A stretch of 64,000 bases of DNA from Porphyromonas pogonae (GTDB lineage: Bacteria; Bacteroidota; Bacteroidia; Bacteroidales; Porphyromonadaceae). Below are positions 54,913 to 62,734 of this stretch, piece by piece. The stretch is taken from positions 1,426,001-1,490,000 of the forward strand of contig NZ_CP143258.1 of the NCBI RefSeq assembly GCF_036320655.1. The letters run 5' to 3'. The notes under the pieces were generated by a model. It searched no databases. It was not told where the DNA came from and saw only the letters and a list, made by a program, of their open reading frames with translations. Position 1 is the stretch's first letter. The number at the start of each line of letters is the position of its first letter. Position numbers and translations under genes: made by a program.

Positions 54913-55374
54913 TTACAATCCTGAATTACCCGGTGTGTCGGAGCCTGGGTTCGGCTTGGCAGGCTTCTTGGGCTTCATCTCGATGCGCTCATAGCTCACC
55001 CCTTCGAGCCTAAAGTAACGGGCATTGGGGCGGAGCAGTACTTTGGGTTTGGTGATGTGTTTGTTCACGATGAACTCTTCTTTGCCCTTCTCCACCAGTT
55101 TGCTCTGGAAGCTGGGGCTGAGTGTGCCGAGGTCTCCGAAGTCTACAATGTCGCCGTTTTCCACGTGTTTTTTGGCTATTTCGGCTGCCAAGCGCAACAC
55201 GGCTTCCACTTCGGCTCCTGTAAATGTGGTGGCTCGAGCCACTTCCTCACAGAAGTTGCGATGGTCAATGCGTTGTCTGCCCGTGGGGCGTGCTTGGATT
55301 ACGATCTTGCCGGCATATTTGCCGAGGGTGCCTTTGCGCTCATTGAGCGTGTAGGCCAATGGTTTATTTGCCAT
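54913..55374 (-). CDS. HU-like DNA-binding protein (HU-HIG / viral-type)
   Basis: A 153-residue HU-superfamily protein of the longer type found in Bacteroidetes. The N-terminus has an extra strand segment (GKYAGKIVIQARPTGRQRID), then the HU core (FCEEVARATTFTGAEVEAVLRLAAEIAKKHVENGDIVDFGDLGTL). The arm region RPNARYFRLEGVSYERIE is followed by a Pro/Lys-rich tail (KPKKPAKPNPGSDTP). It is expected to bend or coat DNA. It lies downstream of the HerA-like gene, and its leader holds six 22-bp repeats with a TGTCGACA palindrome and a stem-loop that could hide a GGAGGAG site. Confidence 0.85.
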   Translation of the reverse strand: MANKPLAYTLNERKGTLGKYAGKIVIQARPTGRQRIDHRNFCEEVARATTFTGAEVEAVLRLAAEIAKKHVENGDIVDFGDLGTLSPSFQSKLVEKGKEEFIVNKHITKPKVLLRPNARYFRLEGVSYERIEMKPKKPAKPNPGSDTPGNSGL

Positions 55375-55390
55375 GGTTTATATGGTTAAG

Positions 55391-55439
55391 TAACTCCTCC
55401 GATGAGTTTTTTAGGGAGATGCAAAGGCCGGAGGAGTTA
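55391..55439 (-). promoter_or_regulatory. Leader stem-loop before the HU-like gene
   Basis: TAACTCCTCCG (55391-55401) and CGGAGGAGTTA (55429-55439) are perfect 11-bp inverted repeats with a 27-nt loop. In the minus-strand mRNA, GGAGGAG lies in the arm nearest to the start codon, about 20 nt before it, and is paired with CTCCTCC. This could control translation initiation. It is also the only sizeable structure between the 22-bp repeats and the gene. Confidence 0.5.
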
Positions 55440-55487
55440 GCCTCTGCAATCTCTGATTTCGTGGGCTGTTGTGTGAGGGGGAGAAAA

Positions 55488-55619
55488 CTGTCGACATATC
55501 CTGCCGAAACTGTCGACATATTCAGCCAAAACTGTCGACATATTTCGCCGAAACTGTCGACATATTCAGCCGAAACTGTCGACATATTTTCAGCGAGCTG
55601 TCGGCATGTGGTTCAAAGG
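55488..55619 (-). repeat. Six tandem 22-bp repeats containing the palindrome TGTCGACA
   Basis: CTGTCGACATAT begins at 55488, 55510, 55532, 55554 and 55576, and a degenerate CTGTCGGCATGT at 55598: exactly 22 bp apart each time. The 10 variable bases between are themselves similar (TTCAGCCGAAA-like). Five units carry the perfect 8-bp palindrome. They lie between the HerA-like stop and the HU-like start. Open frames through them on both strands are artefacts of a stop-free repeat. Confidence 0.85.
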
Positions 55620-55665
55620 TTGTTAAGATTTGCTTTAAATCGACCTTTGAGAGTCCTTTGGTTCG

Positions 55666-57198
55666 CTACTTTTTCTTGCCGAAAATAGCTCCGAATATTG
55701 TGCGGGTGATATTGCGCCCCAGTTCGTTGCTGATTTGTCTTGTGGCTGATTTGCCTACTTGTTTGATCAGGTCTTCGATGAAACCGCCTTCTTGCGACTT
55801 ACGAGCTTTGTCGGCTTTTTCAGCTTCACGCCTTTGCTTCTCCAGCTCTTTTTCTTGGCGGGCGCATTCTTTTTCCTGTTCGGCAGCGGCCTTGCGTGCT
55901 TCGGCTTCACGGCTTTTGCCCGAGAGTATCTCGTATGCCGACTCGCGGTCAACTGCCTTTTCATAGATGCCATACACGGCTGATTGCTTGATGATCCTCT
56001 GCCGCTGCTCCGGGGCGATGGCTCCTATCCGACCTTCGGGTGGGAGTATAAAAGCCCGCTCTACGATGCCGGGGGCGCCCTTTTCATCGAGCAACGATAT
56101 GAGTGCTTCGCCTGTAGCCAATTCGGTAATTGCTTCTTCTGTCTTGAACGAAGGGTTGGGGCGGAAGGTATTGGCCGCTACTTTGACTGCCTTGGCATCG
56201 TTGGGAGTGTAGGCTCTCAGGGCATGTTGGATGCGACTTGCCAGCTGCCCCAGGATGTTTTCAGGTATGTCGCCGGGATTTTGGGTTACAAAATATACTC
56301 CTACTCCTTTGGAGCGTATGAGCCTGATGATCTGTTCTACCTTCTCTAATAATACTTTGGGCATGTCGTTGAAAAGCATGTGGGCTTCGTCGAAGAAGAA
56401 TACGAGCTTGGGCTTATCCATATCGCCCACTTCCGGCAGGGTGTTATATAGAGCATCCAGCATCCATAAGAGGAATGTGGTGTAGAGCCTAGGCGATTGC
56501 ATGAGCTTGTCTGCCGCCAGGATGTTGATGACACCTTTGCCCTGATCGGTCTGTATAAAGTCCTCGATATTAAGTCCCGGTTCGCCGAAAAATTTGTCTC
56601 CGCCTTCGTTTTCGAGCCTAAGCACGTTGCGTTGTATAGCTCCTATGCTGGCCGGCGAGAGGTTGCCGTATTTGTTACTAAAGTCATTGCGATTGGCTCC
56701 CACATACTCCAGCATCTTGCTCAGATCTTTCAGATCGATGAGCAAGAGGTCATGGTCGTCGGCAATTTTAAACACAATGGAGAGTACTGCCGACTGAGTG
56801 TCGTTGAGCATCAGTAGTCTTTCGAGCAGCAAAGGCCCCATCTCCGTCACAGTGGTGCGTATGGGGTGCCCCGCATTGCCGAAGACATCCCAAAACATGA
56901 CGGGATGAGGCTTGTAATCAAACCCCTTGGCCTCGAGTTTATACTCCTGCACCCTCCTGTGCACACTGTCCTTGTCCCCTCCCATGATAGATACTCCGGA
57001 GAGATCACCTTTCATATCGGCGGCAAACACGGGCACTCCCATCTCGCTGAACGTCTCCGCAAGGGTTTGCAGTGTTACCGTCTTGCCCGTACCGGTAGCA
57101 CCCGTAATGAGTCCGTGCCTATTTGCCATTTGGGGAAGAAGACATATTTCATGGTCTTTATTGATAGCTATAAAAGCTCTTTGTGTATTATCAAACAT
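55666..57198 (-). CDS. HerA-like ATPase (DUF853 helicase-like)
   Basis: A 510-residue P-loop ATPase of the HerA/FtsK superfamily, DUF853 type. Walker A is GATGTGKT (residues 33-40), Walker B is [14 protein letters not shown], and the conserved [10 protein letters not shown] and [32 protein letters not shown] follow. The C-terminal part is a charged coiled coil ([29 protein letters not shown]). HerA relatives translocate DNA or work with nucleases; no NurA nuclease gene lies nearby, so the role here is open. The HU-like gene lies 292 bp downstream in the same direction, behind the 22-bp repeats. Confidence 0.88.
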   Translation of the reverse strand: MFDNTQRAFIAINKDHEICLLPQMANRHGLITGATGTGKTVTLQTLAETFSEMGVPVFAADMKGDLSGVSIMGGDKDSVHRRVQEYKLEAKGFDYKPHPVMFWDVFGNAGHPIRTTVTEMGPLLLERLLMLNDTQSAVLSIVFKIADDHDLLLIDLKDLSKMLEYVGANRNDFSNKYGNLSPASIGAIQRNVLRLENEGGDKFFGEPGLNIEDFIQTDQGKGVINILAADKLMQSPRLYTTFLLWMLDALYNTLPEVGDMDKPKLVFFFDEAHMLFNDMPKVLLEKVEQIIRLIRSKGVGVYFVTQNPGDIPENILGQLASRIQHALRAYTPNDAKAVKVAANTFRPNPSFKTEEAITELATGEALISLLDEKGAPGIVERAFILPPEGRIGAIAPEQRQRIIKQSAVYGIYEKAVDRESAYEILSGKSREAEARKAAAEQEKECARQEKELEKQRREAEKADKARKSQEGGFIEDLIKQVGKSATRQISNELGRNITRTIFGAIFGKKK

Positions 57199-57313
57199 AG
57201 ATATGGCGGCTTAATTGTGGTTATTATTTGCTTAAAAGTACGCCTTTTGATTTAATGAAGCAAAAAAGATGATTAATAACTGCATCAGATAGTTATGTAA
57301 TTCTTTATAATCT

Positions 57314-57321
57314 TACCTTTG
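57314..57321 (+). promoter_or_regulatory. Possible -7 box of the PAS-protein gene
   Basis: TACCTTTG matches TAnnTTTG, 35 bp upstream of the ATG at 57357. No clear TTG lies at the -33 distance. Confidence 0.4.
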
Positions 57322-57356
57322 TGACGAGTTAATAACCTTGCACAACCAATACGATT

Positions 57357-57692
57357 ATGCTTAAATACTTTGAAGAAGCTGACATTGCAGTCACCGTGGT
57401 TGACAATCACGGCACCATTATCGAGATGAACCGCCAATCACGTGAAGTAAACGAAAAAGACGGAGTATCTCTTACGGGCTCCAATGTACTGGATTGCCAT
57501 CACGGCGCCTCGAAAGCCATGCTGGAGTCGATGATGCAAAATGAAACCAAGCATGTTTATACCATAGAGAAAAACGGTAAGAAGAAGCTCATCTATCAAA
57601 TCCCGTGGTATGAAGACGGCGTGTATATGGGATTCATGGAGCTCTCTATGGTGATACCTTTTGAAATGGAGCACAAGGTACGCACACCTTAG
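57357..57692 (+). CDS. Small PAS-domain protein
   Basis: A 111-residue protein that is essentially one PAS domain: an N-terminal helix, ADIAVTVVDNHGTIIEMNRQSREV, then LTGSNVLDCHHGASKAMLE, and the closing strands KKLIYQIPWYEDGVYMGFMELSM. The histidines in CHHG and the lack of any output domain suggest a ligand-, heme- or redox-sensing or protein-binding unit. It diverges from the HerA-like gene. About 200 bp without a gene follow, up to the riboswitch promoter. Function unknown beyond the fold. Confidence 0.75.
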   Translation: MLKYFEEADIAVTVVDNHGTIIEMNRQSREVNEKDGVSLTGSNVLDCHHGASKAMLESMMQNETKHVYTIEKNGKKKLIYQIPWYEDGVYMGFMELSMVIPFEMEHKVRTP

Positions 57693-57854
57693 AGTAAAGC
57701 TTTGAAGGCTATGTGACTTTGGCATCCTGTATCCTTTTCATTACCCCATCTTGTATATTGCTCTCTTGCCTATTGGGCGATATTACTATCACTGGAAATG
57801 ACGTGCTGTAGTGCGTAAAATGACTGACCAAACTTCTCAAAAAGAATGGACATA

Positions 57855-57886
57855 TTGCTGAATTAAGTATATAATTGATACCTTTG
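57855..57886 (+). promoter_or_regulatory. Promoter driving the cobalamin riboswitch
   Basis: TTG (57855-57857) and TACCTTTG (57879-57886) with a 21-bp spacer. The transcript would start around 57893 and run directly into the riboswitch. Confidence 0.75.
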
Positions 57887-57904
57887 TGAAAGAATAAAGT
57901 AATC

Positions 57905-58080
57905 ACCGTTCACATCCCAAAGGTGTGGCGTGACTCAAGGGAATCCGGTGTAAAACCGGAGCTGTACCTGCAGCTGTGATCTTTATAAACGATAACGTCT
58001 TTTTACTATTGGCCACTTTCTCCACAGGAAGAAGGGAAGGTCGATGTTATCGGAAGAGAGCCAGAAGACCTGCTTATATT
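57905..58080 (+). ncRNA. Cobalamin (B12) riboswitch
   Basis: The class-defining stretches appear in order: AAGGGAATCCGGTGTAAAAC, CGGAGCTG, CTGCAGCTGTGAT, GCCACTTTC, GGGAAGG and the B12 box GAGCCAGAAGACCTGC (58058-58073). It lies between a promoter and the TonB-dependent receptor gene. The 110-nt stretch behind it holds GGTAA...TTACC and ACTTCA...TGAAGT pairs that could act as the expression platform. Binding of cobalamin is expected to lower expression of the two genes downstream. Confidence 0.92.
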
Positions 58081-58193
58081 CTGTTATTAGATATATCACT
58101 TACACTTCACAGGTAATGAAGTAGGTGCGCTTAAACTTACCATAGATTTTGTACACTCGACTTTCTTACCTCTAACATTTATTACAACATCTG

Positions 58194-60254
58194 ATGAGCA
58201 AGAAATCATTGCCATTGTGGTTATCGTTATTTCTATTGCCATGGCATCTTTGTGGTCAAACGTCTGTAAAAGATACCATTGTTAAGGAGAATTATCATCT
58301 GGACTCTGTCGTTGTTACGGGAACGGGCACACTGCACAAGATACATAATGCTCCCGTACAAACAGAGGTAATATCTTCCCGAACATTGAATTCTTATCAG
58401 GGGAAAAGTCTGGAAGAAATCCTTTCGGCTATATCTCCTTCATTTGATTTTAATCAGACAGATATGGGTGCGGGGCTACAGATGAATGGTTTGAGTAGTG
58501 GTTATGTACTCATTCTGCTCAATGGGCGTAGGTTGCCGCAAACTATGGGAGGACAAGTAGATCTTAATAAAATCAGTCCTTCTTCCATTGAGCGTATTGA
58601 GATTGTAAAGGGGGCGGCATCTTCACTTTATGGATCTGATGCTATAGCCGGTGTGATCAATATCATAACCAAGCGTGTTACACACCCTTTTAAATTAGAG
58701 AATACGACGCGTTACGGCTCATACAATGATTTACGCCAATTTGATAAGATTGTTTTAAACTCGAAGAGGTGGAGTAGTGAGACTTCATTTACGCTAAAGC
58801 GCTCTGATGGTTGGAAAAATACAGACAAAGAGCTTTACAGAAATGTAGTTTATGATAATAGTGTAACCAAGACTGCCAATAAATTCCTGGATTGGAGTAT
58901 CAGTCAGAGAATAGGATTTATTGCCAATGAAAACCTGAATTTGCATCTCGAAGCCCAATTTTATAAAAAGGATATATACCGCCCCATGGGAAATCCTCAG
59001 TATAGTACATTCAATATGGCTTATGTAAGTCAAAGCTATAATATGGGGGGAAGATATGAGTTAGGAAGGAAAAATTATTTGCTTTTTGATGTCAATTACA
59101 ATTGGGATGAATATTTACATAAATATAAAGCACAGACTCATGAGGAATATGTTGATAGTCAGGGAAGTATTTATCATCCCGTTTTTTATGCGGGAGACCA
59201 TGAACGCCAAACTTTGCAACAGTCTATGATCGCAAATCTAAAAGGCGTATTCAACATACATAATCATCAAATCACCACAGGCGTAGAGTATAATCAGGAT
59301 TTTCTCAAAGCTCCTCATAGGTTGCAAGGCGACAAGATACAAGATACATATTCATTTGCATTATTTACACAAGACGAGTGGAATGTTACCAAGGGCTTCA
59401 ATGTCACTTACGGATTCAGAGTTATAGAGCATGAGCATTTCGGTTTCAGATTTAGCCCCAAAGTTTCGTTGTTGTACAAAGTAATGCCGGGACTAAACTG
59501 GAGAGCCACTTATGCCTCAGGGTTCAAGACTCCTACTTTGAAGGAACTGTATTATCGGTATGAAAAGACAATGATGTCTAAACTCGTTCTGTATCTTGGT
59601 GATAAAAATCTGAAACCTCAACTCTCAGACTATTTATCTACAGCAATCGACTATAAGCAAGGAGATTTTACAATGTCACTAAATTTATTTTACAATAAGA
59701 TTCGCCAAATGATAGCTTTGGTGGAAATCCCAACAGAAGCTTATGATCATGTCAACGAAATAGACAGAACTATGATGTACAAAAACCTTGAAAATGCCCA
59801 TAGTTCAGGACTGGAGATCAATGTGGATTATAATTTTTTGAAGTATTTTAGTATTGGCGGTGGATACAGCTATAATGACGCTTCAGGAAATCTACTGAAT
59901 GCTGATAATAAAATAGAACATATCAGGATTGATGGAAGTGCCTTTCATCATGCTACCTTAAGAGCTACATGGAACAAGGATATCACTAAAACATATACGA
60001 TAAAAGCGTCGATTTTCGGACGTATCCAGAGCAAAAGATTTTATAAGTCATATGGTGATGCTCCCGGATACAACTTATGGAGGCTCAATACGGGACATGC
60101 ATTTAAATTATCAACCCAGAATAAACTTGAACTTAATGTGGGGGTAGATAATATCTTTGATTTCAAAGATACCAGACCTTATGGATATAACTACGGTACC
60201 AAAACACCCGGAAGAACATACTACCTCTCTCTCAAATATGAATTCAGACATTGA
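58194..60254 (+). CDS. TonB-dependent outer-membrane receptor, probable corrinoid or tetrapyrrole uptake
   Basis: A 686-residue outer-membrane receptor. A signal peptide (MSKKSLPLWLSLFLLPWHLC) and a DSVVVTGTG segment, the TonB-box position, precede the plug (GKSLEEILSAISPSFDFNQ, LLNGRRLPQTMGGQVDLNKI, IERIEIVKGAASSLYGSDAIAGVINIITK). The 22-strand barrel follows and ends with the typical aromatic PGRTYYLSLKYEF. The cobalamin riboswitch upstream makes a corrinoid the best guess for the substrate, as with BtuB. The next gene (38 bp downstream) is a CbiK-like lipoprotein, as in heme/tetrapyrrole uptake pairs of Porphyromonas. Confidence 0.85.
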   Translation: MSKKSLPLWLSLFLLPWHLCGQTSVKDTIVKENYHLDSVVVTGTGTLHKIHNAPVQTEVISSRTLNSYQGKSLEEILSAISPSFDFNQTDMGAGLQMNGLSSGYVLILLNGRRLPQTMGGQVDLNKISPSSIERIEIVKGAASSLYGSDAIAGVINIITKRVTHPFKLENTTRYGSYNDLRQFDKIVLNSKRWSSETSFTLKRSDGWKNTDKELYRNVVYDNSVTKTANKFLDWSISQRIGFIANENLNLHLEAQFYKKDIYRPMGNPQYSTFNMAYVSQSYNMGGRYELGRKNYLLFDVNYNWDEYLHKYKAQTHEEYVDSQGSIYHPVFYAGDHERQTLQQSMIANLKGVFNIHNHQITTGVEYNQDFLKAPHRLQGDKIQDTYSFALFTQDEWNVTKGFNVTYGFRVIEHEHFGFRFSPKVSLLYKVMPGLNWRATYASGFKTPTLKELYYRYEKTMMSKLVLYLGDKNLKPQLSDYLSTAIDYKQGDFTMSLNLFYNKIRQMIALVEIPTEAYDHVNEIDRTMMYKNLENAHSSGLEINVDYNFLKYFSIGGGYSYNDASGNLLNADNKIEHIRIDGSAFHHATLRATWNKDITKTYTIKASIFGRIQSKRFYKSYGDAPGYNLWRLNTGHAFKLSTQNKLELNVGVDNIFDFKDTRPYGYNYGTKTPGRTYYLSLKYEFRH

Positions 60255-60292
60255 CAAACATTCACATTATTAACTTATAGTATTTATTATTT

Positions 60293-61255
60293 ATGAAAAA
60301 GATTTGGATCATTACATTAACTGTTATTTCAAGCCTTTTTTTCTTGTCGTCATGTAGTAAAGATGATGACAAAAAGGAAGACAGACAACCTGTAAAGGTC
60401 GTAAAGCAGCATGAAAAAGCTATTCTTTTGGCTACATTTGGCAGTACTTGGGAAGGCCCTCACAAAACATATCAGAATATTCGAGATGCCTATAAAAAAG
60501 AATTTCCCGACTATGATATCTATTTCTCTATGACATCAACGAAATGTATTACGCGCTGGGGGGCTAAAACTCATGAATATTTTGCCACTCCTGACCTTTG
60601 GCTCAAAGCCATAGGTGAAGCAGGATACAAAGAAGTCAAAGTACAATCATTGCACGTGATACCCGGTGAGGAATTTGGTAAACTTCGTGATTTTTATATC
60701 AAGGATTTTATGAATCAATTTCCTAATGTAAAGGTTTATGCTGGTCATCCTTTATTGTGGGATAAAGATGTTGATATCCCTGTTGTGGCAAAAGCCTTGA
60801 ATGATATATACAAAAGCTTGGTACATAAAGGAGAGGCTGTTGCTTTCATGGGACATGGCAATCCTGATGTAAGGTATGACTTTGGGAATGTTCGTTATCG
60901 GGAGATTGAAAAGGAACTAAAAAGTAAGTACAACAAAAATTACTTTGTGGCCACGGTAGATTATGGTGAGATGCTCATCGATTATTTAGTTGACGAAATA
61001 AAAAGTTCTGTAAAAGCTGGTACACACGTCAATCTTGTACCACTGATGTCAATAGCCGGTGATCATGCCAACAACGACATGGCCGGTGATGAGGATCCGA
61101 AAGAGAAACCTGAAGATCAAAGTTGGAAAGTAATTCTTAAGAAAGCCGGTTTTTCTGTTGATAAGGATAATATTTACATCAAAGGATTAGGCGATTACCC
61201 AGAGGTCCTAAAAGTTTGGATCAAACATACTCACGAGGCCGAGGAAATAGAATAA
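60293..61255 (+). CDS. CbiK-type sirohydrochlorin cobaltochelatase-like surface lipoprotein
   Basis: A 320-residue protein of the CbiK chelatase family with a lipoprotein signal (FFLSSC, Cys at residue 21), so it acts outside the cytoplasm. The chelatase core is clear: AILLATFGSTWEGPHKTYQN, H121 in LHVIPGEEF, H188 in FMGHGNPDVRYDF, and H258 in SIAGDHANNDMAGDEDP. These are the metal/tetrapyrrole-binding histidines expected for CbiK. It lies 38 bp after the TonB receptor under the same riboswitch. Lipoproteins of this type next to TonB receptors are known from Porphyromonas (IhtB), where removal of metal from a bound tetrapyrrole has been proposed; the activity here is inference. Confidence 0.85.
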   Translation: MKKIWIITLTVISSLFFLSSCSKDDDKKEDRQPVKVVKQHEKAILLATFGSTWEGPHKTYQNIRDAYKKEFPDYDIYFSMTSTKCITRWGAKTHEYFATPDLWLKAIGEAGYKEVKVQSLHVIPGEEFGKLRDFYIKDFMNQFPNVKVYAGHPLLWDKDVDIPVVAKALNDIYKSLVHKGEAVAFMGHGNPDVRYDFGNVRYREIEKELKSKYNKNYFVATVDYGEMLIDYLVDEIKSSVKAGTHVNLVPLMSIAGDHANNDMAGDEDPKEKPEDQSWKVILKKAGFSVDKDNIYIKGLGDYPEVLKVWIKHTHEAEEIE

Positions 61256-61345
61256 GGTCGGCCCGGACTAAATTTTAGATTATTTAGTCGCCCCTTAAAA
61301 TCGTGTTTATTTTCTGATATACAGCAAATTGCACTCTTCTATTCT

Positions 61346-61375
61346 TTGATAAATCTGCAAGTTTTTGTATCTTTG
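61346..61375 (+). promoter_or_regulatory. Promoter of the IS5-type transposase
   Basis: TTG (61346-61348) and TATCTTTG (61368-61375) with a 19-bp spacer, a full consensus promoter inside the element, 25 bp before the transposase ATG. Confidence 0.7.
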
Positions 61376-61396
61376 GATGTAGAAACTTGCAGATTT
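61351..61396 (+). promoter_or_regulatory. Hairpin overlapping the transposase promoter and start
   Basis: AAATCTGCAAGTTT (61351-61364) and AAACTTGCAGATTT (61383-61396) are perfect 14-bp inverted repeats. A T-run (61394-61400) follows, directly before the ATG at 61401. Transcripts from outside would form the hairpin; those from the internal promoter contain only the right arm. Confidence 0.6.
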
Positions 61397-61400
61397 TTTT

Positions 61401-62708
61401 ATGATACGCCCTACTCAAACAGTTCAATCACTGTTCTCTTCGCTGGACGATTTGCTCAACCAGCAACATCCTCTGTATAAACTTTCCCATAAAATCGATT
61501 GGAAAAGATTCGAAGAGGCTTTTTCTTCCTTGTATTGCCCTGACAATGGTCGTCCCGGTAAGCCTATTCGTTTAATGTGTGGTCTTTTAATTCTCAAGCA
61601 TTTGCGCAATATTTCAGATGAATCTGTTGTAGAACAATGGAGTGAGAACGCTTATTTTCAATATTTTTGTGGCATGCAGGAGTTTACACCCTCCTTTCCC
61701 TGCAATGCCTCGGAGCTGGTTCACTTCCGCAAACGTATCGGCGAAAAAGGGATAGAGCTTATTCTTGCAGAAAGTATTCGTGTGAATGATGACAAAAATG
61801 AGAAGGATCACCACGATACCGCTTTTATAGACTCCACCGTGCAGGAAAAGAATGTGACTTATCCTACAGATGCCAAGTTGCATAAGAAGATAGTAGGCCA
61901 GGTTCTCAAAATCGTAAGGGCTCTCAATCTACCCATTCGTCAAAGCTATACTTTCGTATTGAAAAGAATTTATCGGGATCAACGTTTTCGCAACCATCCC
62001 AAGAACCGTAAGAAAGCTCTTAAAGCGGATAAACGGTTACGAACAATAGCGGGACGTTTGGTTCGGGAACTTAAACGAAACCTGGGTAATAACAGGGAGT
62101 ACGACAAACTCATTTCCCTCTTTGAAAGGATTCTTTCGCAACGGCGTAATTCCACTCAAAAGATTTATTCTCTTCATGAACCGGATGTTCAATGCATCAG
62201 TAAAGGTAAGGAGCACAAAAAATATGAGTTTGGAAACAAAGTCTCGATTATACGCTCCATGACGGGAGTGATTTTGGGAGCCTCTTCTTTCCGTAATGAG
62301 TACGACGGACATACCATAGAGCAAAGCCTCGATCAGGGGAAGAGACTCACGGGAGAAAGGATTAAGAAACTGGCCGGAGATAGAGGTTACCGTGGGAAAA
62401 AAGAAATAAACGGTACGCAAATATTGATTCCAGACACTCCAAAAGCTAAAGACAGTTATTATCAACGTAAAAAGAAGCATCGACTTTTCTGCAAGCGTGC
62501 AGGAATAGAACCAACTATCGGACATTTGAAGTCAGATTATCGCCTGGGACGTAACTTTTACAAAGGGCTCTTCGGGGATGCTATCAATGGAATGTTAGCT
62601 GCAGCGGCATATAACTTCAAAAGAGCCATGAAGCTTCTTTTGTACCTAATAAACAAAATCAGCGAAACACTCCCAATGGAGAGGATTGCGCTGAAATGTG
62701 CTTTTTAA
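61401..62708 (+). CDS. IS5-type transposase
   Basis: A 435-residue DDE transposase with the N-terminal DUF772-type domain (HKIDWKRFEEAFSSLY, GRPGKPIRLMCGLLILKHL) and the catalytic core: D in DTAFIDSTVQEKNVTYPTDAKLH, D in KLAGDRGYRGKKEI, and E in KRAGIEPTIGHLKSDYRLGRNF. The end GDAINGMLAAAAYNFKRAMK is typical of IS5 elements in Bacteroidetes. The frame is intact and the element has both inverted repeats, so it may be active. It has nothing to do with the cobalamin locus beside it. Confidence 0.88.
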   Translation: MIRPTQTVQSLFSSLDDLLNQQHPLYKLSHKIDWKRFEEAFSSLYCPDNGRPGKPIRLMCGLLILKHLRNISDESVVEQWSENAYFQYFCGMQEFTPSFPCNASELVHFRKRIGEKGIELILAESIRVNDDKNEKDHHDTAFIDSTVQEKNVTYPTDAKLHKKIVGQVLKIVRALNLPIRQSYTFVLKRIYRDQRFRNHPKNRKKALKADKRLRTIAGRLVRELKRNLGNNREYDKLISLFERILSQRRNSTQKIYSLHEPDVQCISKGKEHKKYEFGNKVSIIRSMTGVILGASSFRNEYDGHTIEQSLDQGKRLTGERIKKLAGDRGYRGKKEINGTQILIPDTPKAKDSYYQRKKKHRLFCKRAGIEPTIGHLKSDYRLGRNFYKGLFGDAINGMLAAAAYNFKRAMKLLLYLINKISETLPMERIALKCAF

Positions 62709-62734
62709 GGGACGACTAAGTAAAGTACTAAGAT

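Larger units (their letters stand above)
61284..62719 (+). mobile_element. IS5-type insertion sequence, apparently complete
   Basis: Inverted repeats of the form TTAGTCGYCCCTTAAAA border it: TTAGTCGCCCCTTAAAA at 61284-61300 and the complement at 62703-62719. It holds one intact transposase gene with its own promoter. A target duplication is not certain; short TTA/TAA flanks could be part of one. It is inserted between the CbiK-like gene and the GH95 gene and breaks neither as far as can be seen. Confidence 0.8.

Noticed and set aside
55488-55619. The 22-bp repeats as a CRISPR array
   Set aside because: The units are contiguous and similar throughout, with no unique spacers, and no cas gene is present.
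55359-55688. Open frames on both strands through the 22-bp repeats
   Set aside because: The repeat unit simply lacks stop codons; the peptides are repeats of the same few residues with no start context or family match.
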